From contig NZ_JAQNDK010000002.1 of the NCBI RefSeq assembly GCF_028368935.1, positions 1,302,001 through 1,366,000 of the forward strand: a stretch of DNA of 64,000 nucleotides. The letters are read 5' to 3'. The translations under genes were made by a program, and so were the position numbers. Under the pieces are notes generated by a model. That model worked only from the letters and a program-made list of their open reading frames with translations. It was not told the DNA's origin and did no database searches. This document shows, in pieces, positions 45,250 through 57,110 of the stretch. Position 1 is the stretch's first letter; each line of letters starts with the position of its first letter. This DNA is from Sorangium aterium (GTDB lineage Bacteria; Myxococcota_A; Polyangia; Polyangiales; Polyangiaceae).

Positions 45250-47007
45250 ATGCGCGCGCTCCGTGGCCGCGCCCCGCTGTTCCTTTCGCTCGCTGGCGGC
45301 GCGACGTTCGCCCTCACGGCGCCGCCCACGGATCTGGTCCCCGCCGTCATCGTTGGCCTCGCCCTGCTGGCGGCCGCCGTCCACGACGCCCCGACGGTCT
45401 GGCGCGCCTTCGGGCGCGGCGCTGTGTGGGGAACGGCGGCGGGCATCGTGGGCCTGCGCTTCGTGCCAGAGGTCATCCAGCGGTTCACACCTCTCGGCGC
45501 GGCCGCCTCGTACCTCGCGCTGGTGCTGCTCGCGGCCGCTCAGTCGCTGGTCTGGGCGGTCTGCGGCGGCATCACGAGCGCGCTCATCCGGCGGCTGCGC
45601 GCTCCCCTCGAGCTCGCGTTTGCGACCGGCGTGTTCGCCGCCGTGGCCATCCCGACCGTCTTCGGCTGGACTCCTGCCGGTCTCATGAGCCCCTGGCCGG
45701 CGCTCGTGCAGCTCGCCGACCTCATCGGCGAGCGGGGCGTCTCCGTGCTGTTCGCCGTCGGGGCGGCCTTGCTCACCCGCGCCGGTCTGGCCGCCTCGGG
45801 GAGAGCGCCGGGCGGGCGGCCGCTCGAGAGCGCGCTCGCTCAGGAATCGCGGCCCGTCCGCCTTCGGTTGCCCCGAGCGATCCTCTACCCGGCGCTCTCG
45901 AGCGTCGCGCTGTTCGGGTTGCTCGCGGTCCACGGTGCGCTGCGGATGGCCGCGGTCGAGCGCGCCAGCGCCGGCCTGCCGACGGCGCGGGTCGCGCTCG
46001 TCAACCAGGCGGTCGGGCCGCATGAGCGCTGGCAAGCGAAGAACCACCCGCGGATCCTGCGGACCCTGCACGAGCTCACCCGGGAGGCCGAGGCCGGCGG
46101 CGCAGAGCTCACCCTCTGGCCCGAGGCGGCGTATCCTTACCCCCTCTCGCACAGCGCCCGGCAGGCGCCGCGCGGCGGTCGAGCGATCCTGGGGCCCGAC
46201 ATCCGCGGCCCCATCCTCGCGGGGCTCATCACCCAGGCGCCGCCCGTGAAGGCCGCCGACGGCGTCGAGGAACGGAACAGCTACAACTCCGCGACCCTCG
46301 TGCTCCCTGATGGGAGCATGCAGCCGACGCAGGACAAGCTGCAGCTGCTCTGGTTCGGCGAGACGGTCCCGGGCGGCGCTTACCTGCCCTGGCTGCGGCG
46401 CATCTTCCAGAAAAGCGGCGGGCTCATCCCGGGCGCAGAGCCGCGCGCCCTCACGTTGCCCCGAGAGCACGGGCCCGCGCTCCGGATCGGGGTGCTCAAC
46501 TGTTACGAGGACACGCTCACCGGGGTGGGGCGGCGGATCACCGGGACGCTCGCCCCGAGCCTCCTCGTCAACATCACGAACGACGCCTGGTTCACCGGGA
46601 GCGCCGAGCCCGAGCTGCACGCGAGGCTCGCGGTCATGCGTGCCATCGAGCTGCGCCGGGATCTCGTGCGCGCCGTGAACCTCGGCGTCGTGTCGTGGAT
46701 CGACGCCCGAGGCGTGGTGCGCAGCCGCGACGAGAGCGCAGCGCCGGGGGTGACCTTTGCGACCCCCTCGATCAGGGACACGCCGCTGACGCTCTACACC
46801 CGGCTGGGCGACGCCCCGATGGCGACGCTGCTCGCCCTCGCGAGCATCGGCTGTGCGCTCCGGGCGCGACGCTCCACAGCGAAGGCCCCGCAACGAGCCC
46901 GGGGCGTCAGCTCGGGGGCGCGACCGCCTGCGGGGCCCCCGGAGCTCGCGCCGCCCGATGCGGCGACGCAAGCTGCGGCCACGGACGCGCCGCTCAGCCG
47001 TCCTTGA
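45250..47007 (+). CDS. lnt: Apolipoprotein N-acyltransferase
   Basis: 585 residues (591 from a GTG at 45232). Several N-terminal membrane helices are followed by a carbon-nitrogen hydrolase domain. The Glu-Lys-Cys triad is visible as LWPEAAYPY, QDKLQLLWFGE and LNCYEDTL. INDAWF-type sequence follows (LLVNITNDAWFTGS) with AELHARL-like spacing. Lnt adds the third acyl chain to lipoproteins in the inner membrane, fitting a genome with many lipoproteins. A Pro/Ala-rich tail of about 45 residues follows the last helix. The stop overlaps the convergent HU gene by 14 nt. TATAAC lies 10-30 nt before either start. Confidence 0.9.
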   Translation: MRALRGRAPLFLSLAGGATFALTAPPTDLVPAVIVGLALLAAAVHDAPTVWRAFGRGAVWGTAAGIVGLRFVPEVIQRFTPLGAAASYLALVLLAAAQSLVWAVCGGITSALIRRLRAPLELAFATGVFAAVAIPTVFGWTPAGLMSPWPALVQLADLIGERGVSVLFAVGAALLTRAGLAASGRAPGGRPLESALAQESRPVRLRLPRAILYPALSSVALFGLLAVHGALRMAAVERASAGLPTARVALVNQAVGPHERWQAKNHPRILRTLHELTREAEAGGAELTLWPEAAYPYPLSHSARQAPRGGRAILGPDIRGPILAGLITQAPPVKAADGVEERNSYNSATLVLPDGSMQPTQDKLQLLWFGETVPGGAYLPWLRRIFQKSGGLIPGAEPRALTLPREHGPALRIGVLNCYEDTLTGVGRRITGTLAPSLLVNITNDAWFTGSAEPELHARLAVMRAIELRRDLVRAVNLGVVSWIDARGVVRSRDESAAPGVTFATPSIRDTPLTLYTRLGDAPMATLLALASIGCALRARRSTAKAPQRARGVSSGARPPAGPPELAPPDAATQAAATDAPLSRP

Positions 47008-47302
47008 GCGCCTTGACGGGCGCCGCGCGGAGCTTGCGGCTCGCCGGCTTGCCCTTGATGGTCATCGGCTGCTTCGTGAACGGATTGACGCCTTCCCGGT
47101 CCTGCGTGGCCGGGATCTCCTTCGCCTTGATCTTCACGAGGCCCGGAACCGTGACCTCGCCCGGCCCCTCCGGACCGAGCTCTTTCTTCACCAGCTCGCC
47201 GAGCGCATCGAGCACGCTGGCCACGGACTTCTTGTCGAGGTGGGTGGCCTCGGCAAGACCGACGATCATCTGCGCCTTGGTCAGCTTGTTCGAACCGGGC
47301 AT
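46994..47302 (-). CDS. HU-family DNA-binding protein
   Basis: 102 residues: LTKAQMIVGLAEATHLDKKS helices, a beta arm region (VPGLVKIKAKEIPATQDREG) and GVNPFTKQPMTIKGKPASRK, then a basic C-terminus. The usual GRNPxTG motif is GVNPFTK. HU proteins bend and compact DNA. The ATG at 47302 has GGAGGAG close upstream, one of the strongest ribosome binding sites in the window, fitting an abundant protein. It overlaps the end of lnt, which runs the other way. Confidence 0.92.
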   Translation of the reverse strand: MPGSNKLTKAQMIVGLAEATHLDKKSVASVLDALGELVKKELGPEGPGEVTVPGLVKIKAKEIPATQDREGVNPFTKQPMTIKGKPASRKLRAAPVKALKDG

Positions 47303-47366
47303 GTCTCCTCCAAGTCGAAAGGGGGCGTCCGTTTAACAAGCGAGGTTTCGCATCGCAAGCGATAAC

Positions 47367-48023
47367 TCATCGCGCCCCCGTCTTCTTTGGCGTCGCGTTT
47401 GGCGTCGCGGTGCTGCGATGTGGTTTGATTACAGTGGTGCTGTTGCTTCGAGACGCCGCCGCGACCTCGAGCTCACGGGTCAAATCCGTCATTTCCCGCT
47501 CTTCTGCGTCGGTCTTGTGGTCATAGCCGAGCAGGTGGAGCAGGCCGTGCCCGAGCAGCATCGTGATCTCGTCGAGCAGCGGGCGATCTCGCTCGGCGGC
47601 CTGCCGCGCGGCCGTGTCGATCGAGACGATCACGTCGCCGAGAAGACCGCGCCACACCGACGGATCCACGGGACCTCGCCGGCCGCGCCTGCGCGAGTTG
47701 GCTCCGTTCTGGTCGAGCAGCGGGAAGGCGAGGACGTCGGTCGGCTTGTCCTTGCGCCGGTAGCTGCGGTTGAGCTCGTGGATGGCCTCATCGTTCACCA
47801 GGGCGACGGAGAGCTCCACGCCCTCCAACGCGAGGTGGGCGAGCATCTTGCTCGCCCGCCGGCGCACGACCGCTGTCGACACCCCCTTGAAGGGCCCTCC
47901 CTGCGTCGTGACGGACACGACCGCGGGGGCCGCCGGGCGGCTCCCGCGGCGCTTCGTCCCCGAGCTCTCCTTGCGCTTCTCGGCCACGGGATCGCTATAC
48001 CAGCTCGGGGATCTTCTTCGCAT
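47367..48023 (-). CDS. ybeY: rRNA maturation endoribonuclease YbeY
   Basis: 218 residues (206 from GTG 47987). The zinc site [11 protein letters not shown] is intact (H-x3-H-x5-H). Other YbeY blocks are [28 protein letters not shown] and [12 protein letters not shown]. It acts in 16S rRNA maturation and ribosome quality control. The N-terminus is uncertain: ATG 48023 would overlap the aldolase gene by 29 nt, GTG 47987 would not overlap. An insertion of Arg-rich sequence (SRRRGRRG) splits the usual FPL...GD region, and the C-terminal 35 residues are low-complexity. Confidence 0.92.
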   Translation of the reverse strand: MRRRSPSWYSDPVAEKRKESSGTKRRGSRPAAPAVVSVTTQGGPFKGVSTAVVRRRASKMLAHLALEGVELSVALVNDEAIHELNRSYRRKDKPTDVLAFPLLDQNGANSRRRGRRGPVDPSVWRGLLGDVIVSIDTAARQAAERDRPLLDEITMLLGHGLLHLLGYDHKTDAEEREMTDLTRELEVAAASRSNSTTVIKPHRSTATPNATPKKTGAR

Positions 48024-48645
48024 CTGCCAAGAACTGCGCGAGCCCGACGTCGGTGAGCGGGTGCTTGATCAGCTGCTTGATGACCTTGAGCGGCATCGTC
48101 GCGGCGTGCGAGCCGATCATGGCGGCCTGCACGAAGTGGACGGGGTGCCGTACGCTCGCGGTGAGCACCTGCGTCGAGAGGCCGTAGTTCCTGAAGATGG
48201 TCACGACCTGCAGGACGAGATCCATCCCGTCTCCCGCGGCGTCGTCGACGCGCCCGACGAACGGCGACACGAACGTGGCCCCAGCCTTGGCCGCGAGCAG
48301 CGCCTGGGCGGCCGAGAAGCAGAGGGTCACGTTCGTCTTGATGCCCTCGGAAGCGAAGATGCGGACGGCCTTGAGCCCCTCGTCGATGAGCGGCACCTTG
48401 ACCACCACGTTCCGGTGAATCTTCGCGAGCTCGCGACCCTCGCGGAGGATCGCGTCCTTCTCGACCGCCACCACCTCGGCCGAGATGGGGCCGTCGACCA
48501 CCTCGCAGATCTCGGCGATCGCCCGCTTCGTCGGCTTGCCGGCCTTGGCGAGGAGCGACGGGTTGGTCGTGACGCCGTCGATGACCCCCATCGACTGCGC
48601 TTCCCTGATTTCCGCGATATCCCCTGAATCGATGAACACCTTCAT
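47995..48645 (-). CDS. Transaldolase / fructose-6-phosphate aldolase (TalC/FSA type)
   Basis: 216 residues, the short TalC/FSA subfamily. Visible are [31 protein letters not shown], the Schiff-base lysine in [15 protein letters not shown], and [14 protein letters not shown]. These enzymes split or make C-C bonds on dihydroxyacetone-type donors; phylogenetic calls between transaldolase and FSA are not reliable by eye. ATG 48645 has GGAGG about 8 nt upstream. It reads in the same direction as ybeY downstream (overlap depends on the ybeY start) and secA upstream (137-bp gap). Confidence 0.92.
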   Translation of the reverse strand: MKVFIDSGDIAEIREAQSMGVIDGVTTNPSLLAKAGKPTKRAIAEICEVVDGPISAEVVAVEKDAILREGRELAKIHRNVVVKVPLIDEGLKAVRIFASEGIKTNVTLCFSAAQALLAAKAGATFVSPFVGRVDDAAGDGMDLVLQVVTIFRNYGLSTQVLTASVRHPVHFVQAAMIGSHAATMPLKVIKQLIKHPLTDVGLAQFLADAKKIPELV

Positions 48646-48782
48646 GATGCTGCCTCCGGGAACCGATGGATCGGTCCTCAGGCGGTGTTCATGCGGGGGT
48701 GAGATGCCGAGGAGCAAGGGCCTGGCAGGGGCCCTCGCTGCCTCGTTCTAGCTATCAGGCGGAGCGGGCAGGAAGCGCCGGC

Positions 48783-51818
<3,036 letters not shown>

Positions 51819-52159
51819 CTTTACGTGCCTTGGCTCCGCGGCGGTCAGGTGGGAGGAGAGGGTCCGGCCGAGGAACGCGAACGTAGTCGCGCCGCGGGCG
51901 TCGCGCAATTCCGGGACCGCGCGCGCGGTCGACGACGCCGCCGAGGCGATCCGCTGGAGGCCGCCGGAGGCCGTCCGAGGCTCCGCGGCCCGGGCCCCAT
52001 CACGCGTTCGTCCTCAAATCCGCGCGCGGCCCGACGACGAACGCTCGTCCCCGCGCCGCGCGCCCAGCGGACCACGACCGTCCCGGGCTACCCGGCGGAG
52101 GCGCCCCGGGGCGGCGCGTCACGCCGCGAGCTGGTCGAGTCCTCCAGGCGCCAAGCCGT
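51819..52159. other. 341-bp region between secA and tRNA-Leu
   Basis: Contains the secA promoter and the 3' flank of the tRNA gene. I see no gene; ORFs crossing it are frame shadows. Confidence 0.5.
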
Positions 52160-52244
52160 GGTGCACGAGGGGGGACTCGAACCCCCAAGCCTAGCGGCGC
52201 CGGAACCTAAAACCGGTGCGTATACCAATTCCGCCACTCGTGCG
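52160..52244 (-). tRNA. tRNA-Leu (anticodon UAG)
   Basis: Reads GCACGAGTGGCGGAATTGG from 52244 leftward. The acceptor stem GCACGAG pairs with CTCGTGC (52170-52164). The anticodon loop TTTAGGT (52212-52206) has anticodon UAG at 52210-52208. A long variable arm (class II) follows, and the T arm is GGGGG-TTCGAGT-CCCCC. The discriminator A and CCA are encoded (52163-52160). Position 31:39 is a T:T mismatch closing the anticodon loop; the corresponding pair in the E. coli isoacceptor is A:T. Confidence 0.95.
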
Positions 52245-52787
52245 CGCGGACGCTTGTGGCACCCCACGCCAGCCTCATCAAGCGGGAAAATCAGTTTGCT
52301 GCGTTGCGCCGAACGCGTCAGGTCGGGGCAGCGCGAGCGGTCCGGACATGTGGCCCGCGGTACGTCGAGCCTGGAGCAACCGGCGGATCGGCGGACCGCG
52401 CCGCCCTGGAGGGGCCGCAAACCTGGGCTGGCCCGTGCGCACGAACCGCCCACCGACGGCCAAGGACGCGGTGGGCAAGCCGACAGGGTGGGGGGGCGCT
52501 CTTCGTCGGGGCGGAGAGGCGCTGCGGAGGGAGCGCGAAATGGGCACAGCGGCGGCCCCGGGGTCGGCGGGGCAGCCTCACCGGCAGCGACGCTCGAACG
52601 ACCGGGTTGCCGCCGAGAACAGGGGAAACGAGGCCCGGGCGGCGGCGGCGCCTCCCCCTCGGCACGTGCGTTGCGAAGGGGGGACCGTCCGCGGACGCGG
52701 ATGCTGCCGCTGAACGACGGAGGGGGCGCGCTCGTCGCCGTCCTCGTCGATGCGGGGCAATTCGACTGCAAGCCGCAGGGATACCCG
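52245..52787. other. 543-bp region without a recognisable gene
   Basis: Very GC-rich and open in several frames, but none has a domain, a start with a ribosome binding site, or unbiased amino-acid composition. It probably holds the tRNA promoter (leftward) and the receiver gene promoter (rightward). Confidence 0.5.
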
Positions 52788-53408
52788 ATGACGTACCAAC
52801 CGAACGTTCTCCTCCTCGATCAGGACCATGTCCTCCGGAGGGCCACGGCGCTCCTCCTCTGCAACCGCGGCGCGCTCGTCAGCCCGGCCGCGACCTTGGA
52901 GGAAGCGATCTCCCTCTCCCGCGAGCGCGTCTACGACGTCGCGCTGATCGATCTCGCCCCCGGAACGAAAGGCGCCCGGGAGATCCTGGGCCGCCTGCGG
53001 CGCGAGGGCACGATGCCCCGGCGGGTTATCTTCTGTGCCGACGAGCCGGCCTCGTGCGACGGCACGGACGACGTCAGCGAGGTCCTGCTCAAGCCGTACG
53101 CCTTCGGTCGGCTGCTCAGCACGATCTTCGTCGACCTCCGCGCCCGGGAATCCACGCAGTCCGGGATCTTTCCTCGCCTCCGTCTGGTCCAGGGCGAGAT
53201 CGGCGAGCTGGAGGGGAGCCGCCCGAGCGCGCCTGGCGCTGCGGCGGGCGTGGAAGGCGCGGGAGGCCGCCCCGCAGAGCGGCGCACCTTCATCGAGCCG
53301 AACGGCGCCGCGGTGTACCGGCTCCAGCGCAGGCCGCGCAGCGGCCCCTCCGGGCGGACGCTCAGGCCGTCGCGGCGTGCGCCTCGAGGTGCTCGCCATC
53401 CCGGATGA
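52788..53408 (+). CDS. Orphan receiver-domain protein
   Basis: 206 residues. A receiver-like domain (1-120) has LLLDQDHVLRR with acidic residues D11/D13, phosphoacceptor D55 in VALIDLAPGTKG, and switch lysine in LLKPYAFGRLL. The rest is Arg/Pro/Gly-rich with no output domain. GCAGGGAT lies about 8 nt before the ATG. It converges on the Crp/Fnr gene with a 47-nt overlap of coding 3' ends. No partner kinase is adjacent. The first acidic pair is DQD rather than DD, still compatible with phosphorylation. Confidence 0.78.
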   Translation: MTYQPNVLLLDQDHVLRRATALLLCNRGALVSPAATLEEAISLSRERVYDVALIDLAPGTKGAREILGRLRREGTMPRRVIFCADEPASCDGTDDVSEVLLKPYAFGRLLSTIFVDLRARESTQSGIFPRLRLVQGEIGELEGSRPSAPGAAAGVEGAGGRPAERRTFIEPNGAAVYRLQRRPRSGPSGRTLRPSRRAPRGARHPG

Positions 53409-54120
53409 CGATCCGCCGCCGGTCGAACGCGATCAGGCCGGCGCGCTTCAGCTTGCCCAGCAGCAGGGTGACCGTCTCGCGGGTGGACCCGATCAGCAGC
53501 GCGATGTCCGCGTGCGTGAACGGCGCCGACACCAGCTGTCCAGCGGTGTGGGGCTGCCCCCAGCGCCGCGCAGCGGCGCGGAGGAACTCGATCAGGCGCG
53601 CTTCGACCGTGCAGAGGAGCAGCGAGCCGAGGCGCGCCTCGGTCTCGAGCTTGCGCGCCACGAGCGCCGCGGCGAGCGCGCCGCGGAGCGCCGCGTCGGA
53701 CGCGAGCTGCCGCTCGAGACCGGCGAGCGGCACCACGAGCGCGTCCCCCTCGTCGAGCACCGTCGCGCTCTCGGAGGAGACCGTCGCGCCCGCGAGGGCG
53801 CCCTCGCCGACGAGGTCGCCGGGCCCGCGGTGCCCGAGCGGAACCACCCGACCGTCGGCGACGCGCTCGACCTTCACGCGACCCGCCCCGATCAGGAACA
53901 GGTGCCTCGGCGGCGCATCCTGCTGGCAAACGCACTGCCTGCGCGTGAGCCGCTCGACCCTGCCGAGCTCGAACAGCGCACGCCGGCTCGGCGAGGCCAG
54001 CGACGCGAGGGGCGAGCGAGACAGGATCCGCTCCTTCTCGACATCCGGCGACGACGCCCCGCCGCGCACGCCCTCCATCCCGTGCCCGCGCGTAGGTCCG
54101 CGCACCTTCGGCTTTCCCAT
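53362..54120 (-). CDS. Crp/Fnr-family transcription regulator
   Basis: 252 residues. A cyclic-nucleotide-binding-like domain (about 45-160) includes RRHLFLIGAGRVKVERVADG-type strands and GDLVGEGALAG. A C-terminal winged helix has the recognition block FTHADIALLIGSTRETVTLL and GKLKRAGLI. The cAMP-binding residues of E. coli CRP (RxSS) are not obvious, and no Fe-S cysteine cluster of the FNR type is seen; Cys residues in RRQCVCQQD are close together and could be redox-sensitive. ATG 54120 with GAAGG upstream is preferred over the TTG at 54135. Confidence 0.88.
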   Translation of the reverse strand: MGKPKVRGPTRGHGMEGVRGGASSPDVEKERILSRSPLASLASPSRRALFELGRVERLTRRQCVCQQDAPPRHLFLIGAGRVKVERVADGRVVPLGHRGPGDLVGEGALAGATVSSESATVLDEGDALVVPLAGLERQLASDAALRGALAAALVARKLETEARLGSLLLCTVEARLIEFLRAAARRWGQPHTAGQLVSAPFTHADIALLIGSTRETVTLLLGKLKRAGLIAFDRRRIVIRDGEHLEAHAATA

Positions 54121-54463
54121 CGCGCCTTCGCCCAACCTTTCGGGATTTCAAGCCTCCCGATCGGCGGCCGATAGTGCAACGATCGGCAGATGGGGGCCAA
54201 TCCGAACTGGCTGCGGGCAGAGCTCCGCGCGGGGCGAAAAATCTACCGCGGCGAAGGCTGAAACCATGTTCAGCGGTGTAGGATGCAAGCCCTGCGCTAT
54301 TTTTTGGTGCAGACGTGAAAGCAAGACCCGGGCCGCTGCCCCGTTCGATGCTACGTTGGGGGTGAGGCCACCAATGAGACACTCGATGGCACGAACCTCG
54401 CGCAATGCCCCGGCCCCCGTTCGGCGGGTGGCGCTGGCGGCGAACTGAGAGAAGGAGCTCCTC
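54121..54463. other. 343-bp divergent intergenic region before rpoN
   Basis: Shared promoter region of the Crp/Fnr gene and rpoN. A ribosome binding site (AAGGAG) precedes rpoN. No gene or RNA seen. Confidence 0.5.
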
Positions 54464-55984
54464 ATGGGCATGGAGATGAAGCTCCAGTTCAAGCTGTCGC
54501 AGCAGCTTGTGATGACCCCGCAGCTGGTGCAGGCCATCCGGCTGCTGCAGCTCTCACGGCTCGAGCTGGTCGACGAGATCAGGAAGGAGCTGGACGGCAA
54601 CCCTGTCCTCGCGGACGACATGACCGACCCGAAGGCGCGGGACGGCGACAAGGCGGATCAGCGGGGGAGGAACGCCGACCTGCCCACGGAGCAGCGGCTC
54701 GAGAACGGCGAGCGGTTCGACCGAGACACCGACATCGCGGCGCGCGAGACGGAGAAGCGGGTCAAGGAGGTGGACTGGGAGCAATTCCTGGAAAACAGGC
54801 AGCTCCAGCAGGCCATGCCCGCGCACCGGGGCGGCTTCGAAGAGCTGCCGCCGATCGACCAGAACCTGACGAAGCCGTCGAACCTGCGCGACCACCTGCT
54901 CTGGCAGCTCCAGATGAGCGATTTCGTCGAGAACGAGCGGCAGTTCGCGCTGCTCGTCATCGGCAACCTCGACGAGAAGGGGTACCTCGACCTCAAGGGG
55001 GGCGAACGTCCGGACGGCACGAAGGGGCCCGACATCAGCCTCGTGGACCTGGCGCGGGAGGCGGAGCTCCACCCCGAGGACGCCGAGGAGGTGCTGTCGA
55101 TGATCCAGCGCTTCGATCCGGTCGGGGTCGCGGCCCGCGACCTGTCGGAGTGCCTGCGGGTGCAGGCGGAGGTGCTGGGCTTCGACGACATCGAGATGGC
55201 CATCATCAAGGACCACCTCCACAACGTGGAGCGGCGCAACTTCCCCGCGATCGCGAAGGCGCTGAAGATCCCGCTGGAGGACGTCTACGACGCGGTCCAG
55301 GAGATCCAGAAGCTGGAGAGCGTGCCGGCGCGCAACTTCGCCGAGGTCGACGAGAAGACCATCGCCATCACCCCGGACGTGTACGTCATCAAGGACGGCA
55401 CCCAGTTCGTCGTCACCGACAACGACAAGGGGCTCCAGCGGCTCTACATCAACGAGAACCTCGCCCAGCGGATGCTCCGGGACCCGAAGGCGAAGGAGTT
55501 CATCAGCGAGAAGCTCCGGAGCGCGCAGTGGCTGATCCGGGCCATCGAGCAGCGGCGGCGCACGATCATCAAGGTGACCGAGTGCATCGTCGAGAAGCAG
55601 CGCGAGTTCCTCGAGCGCGGCGTGGGCTACCTGAAGCCCATGATCCTCAGGGACGTCGCCGAGTCGGTGGGCATGCACGAGTCGACCATCTCCCGCGTGA
55701 CGTCGAACAAGTACGTGCACACGCCCCAGGGGCTCTTCGAGCTGAAGTACTTCTTCAACTCATCCATCCACAGGGTCGCCGACGAAGACATCGCCTCGGA
55801 GAGCGTCAAGCAGGCGATCAAGAAGATCATCGTGGCCGAGGACAAGTCGAACCCCTACAGCGACCAGGCGATCGTCAAGATCCTCGAGGAGACGGACGGC
55901 ATCAAGATCGCCCGCCGCACCGTGGCCAAGTACCGCGAGATGCTCGGCATCCTGAGCTCGTCGAAGCGCAAGAAGATGTTCTGA
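54464..55984 (+). CDS. rpoN: RNA polymerase sigma-54 factor
   Basis: A 506-residue sigma-54. Region I is at the N-terminus (LQFKLSQQLVMTPQLVQAI, then RLLQLSRLEL). An acidic region II follows, then the core-binding and HTH domains. The C-terminal RpoN box, ARRTVAKYRE, is intact. Sigma-54 needs AAA+ enhancer-binding proteins, which are numerous in myxobacteria where it governs development. None lies in this window. The ATG at 54464 has AAGGAG 10 nt upstream. Confidence 0.97.
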   Translation: MGMEMKLQFKLSQQLVMTPQLVQAIRLLQLSRLELVDEIRKELDGNPVLADDMTDPKARDGDKADQRGRNADLPTEQRLENGERFDRDTDIAARETEKRVKEVDWEQFLENRQLQQAMPAHRGGFEELPPIDQNLTKPSNLRDHLLWQLQMSDFVENERQFALLVIGNLDEKGYLDLKGGERPDGTKGPDISLVDLAREAELHPEDAEEVLSMIQRFDPVGVAARDLSECLRVQAEVLGFDDIEMAIIKDHLHNVERRNFPAIAKALKIPLEDVYDAVQEIQKLESVPARNFAEVDEKTIAITPDVYVIKDGTQFVVTDNDKGLQRLYINENLAQRMLRDPKAKEFISEKLRSAQWLIRAIEQRRRTIIKVTECIVEKQREFLERGVGYLKPMILRDVAESVGMHESTISRVTSNKYVHTPQGLFELKYFFNSSIHRVADEDIASESVKQAIKKIIVAEDKSNPYSDQAIVKILEETDGIKIARRTVAKYREMLGILSSSKRKKMF

Positions 55985-55985
55985 G

Positions 55986-56004
55986 CCGCGGCGGCCGGCC
56001 GCGG
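55986..56004 (+). terminator. Short GC hairpin after rpoN
   Basis: CCGCGGC (55986-55992) and GCCGCGG (55998-56004) form a 7-bp stem two nt after the stop codon. No U-tract follows; weak support. Confidence 0.3.
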
Positions 56005-56045
56005 TCGCCCGCCCCTCGCCACGCCCACCCTCACGGCCCCGAGCC

Positions 56046-57019
56046 ATGCCCGCCGAACCGATCACGGCTGCCCAGATCTTCGAGCGCTTCTTCGCGCCGC
56101 ACTACCCGCCCGACGCGCTCGCCGACCTGGCAGGCGTGCGCTCCGCGGACGCGAACCCGGCGGGAAACCCGTCGATCCTGGCCCAGATCGACCACGCAGC
56201 GGAGGTGTTCGCCCGCCTCGCGCCCGCGGCGTTCGGCGCGCCCGACCTCGGGCTCGACTTCTCCGATGCGTCGGTCCACCGGCTGGGCGCGGCGCTGACG
56301 CGCGAGCGACGCGACGCCTGGCTCGCGCCCGCAGGCGAATCCAGCGGCGCGCCGGCGGCGAGCGGGGGCGGAGATGCTCCCATGCTCGTCACCCTCGTGA
56401 CGCACGGGGCGCTCTACGTCGGGGCGTGCGTCGTGAAGAACCACGGCGGGAAGTGGCAGGTCCGGAGCCCCTGTGGGAGTCGCTGGTCCGGCTCGAGTCG
56501 CGCGCAGGGACGGGCGATCTCGCGATCTTCCAGTGGTGGCTCAAGGCGCTCAGCGACGAGGAGATCGGCCGCGGCAGGCTCGTGGATCGCTACCGCACCC
56601 ACGTGGAGGTGCCGACGTTCGACGCGGACCGGCTGCCGATCATCGCCGCGGGCGACCGACGGATCCCGAAGCTCGCGAAGGTCCGCTACGACACGCTCTA
56701 CAAGCACCTCCGCGCGCACGTGCCGGAGCTCAGGTCCGTGGGCGACGACTTCCCGTCCCCGGAGCGCTTCGAGGAGATGGGCTTCAAGGGCCTGGAGTTC
56801 GCGCTGCTCGGCGGCGGGCGGATGCTCCTCATGCATGGGGCGACAGCGGACGGGGTGCACCTGCTCTGGCTCGACGCGAACGGCTTCGTGAAGTCGCTTT
56901 ACTACCCGGCGGACAGCTTCCCCGCCCACGTGGTCCAGATCGAGGGCCAGAAGATCCGGGTGATCGTGCCCGTCCGCGGCGAGAGCCAGGTGCACGAGAT
57001 GCTCTGGTGGGGGGCGTAG
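56046..57019 (+). pseudogene. Unknown gene with apparent one-base deletion (frameshift)
   Basis: Two halves of one protein in different frames. The first frame (from ATG 56046) encodes about 140 sensible residues up to GACVVKNHGGKWQVR and then turns into Ser/Arg junk. The second, one base back, carries a sensible continuation, PLWESLVRLESRAGTGDLA, to the stop at 57019. Joined, they give about 323 residues. The break lies around CCCC at 56468-56471 (GTCCGGAGCCCCTGTGGG). It may be a sequencing error in a C-run, a real mutation or, less likely, programmed frameshifting. No domain recognised. The second half is well conserved in style, with Trp and Phe spread evenly. Confidence 0.7.
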
Positions 57020-57110
57020 CCGTGCGCCGCCAGGCGGCGCTCGCGCCGGGCTGACGACGCGCTCCGGGGTGGCGCTCGCGCACGGAGCGCGCCGGCGGTA
57101 GGCTCGCCCC

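Noticed and set aside
52088-52771. A minus-strand open frame containing RVAELVYAPVLGSG
   Set aside because: This peptide is a translation of the tRNA-Leu gene, a known annotation artefact.
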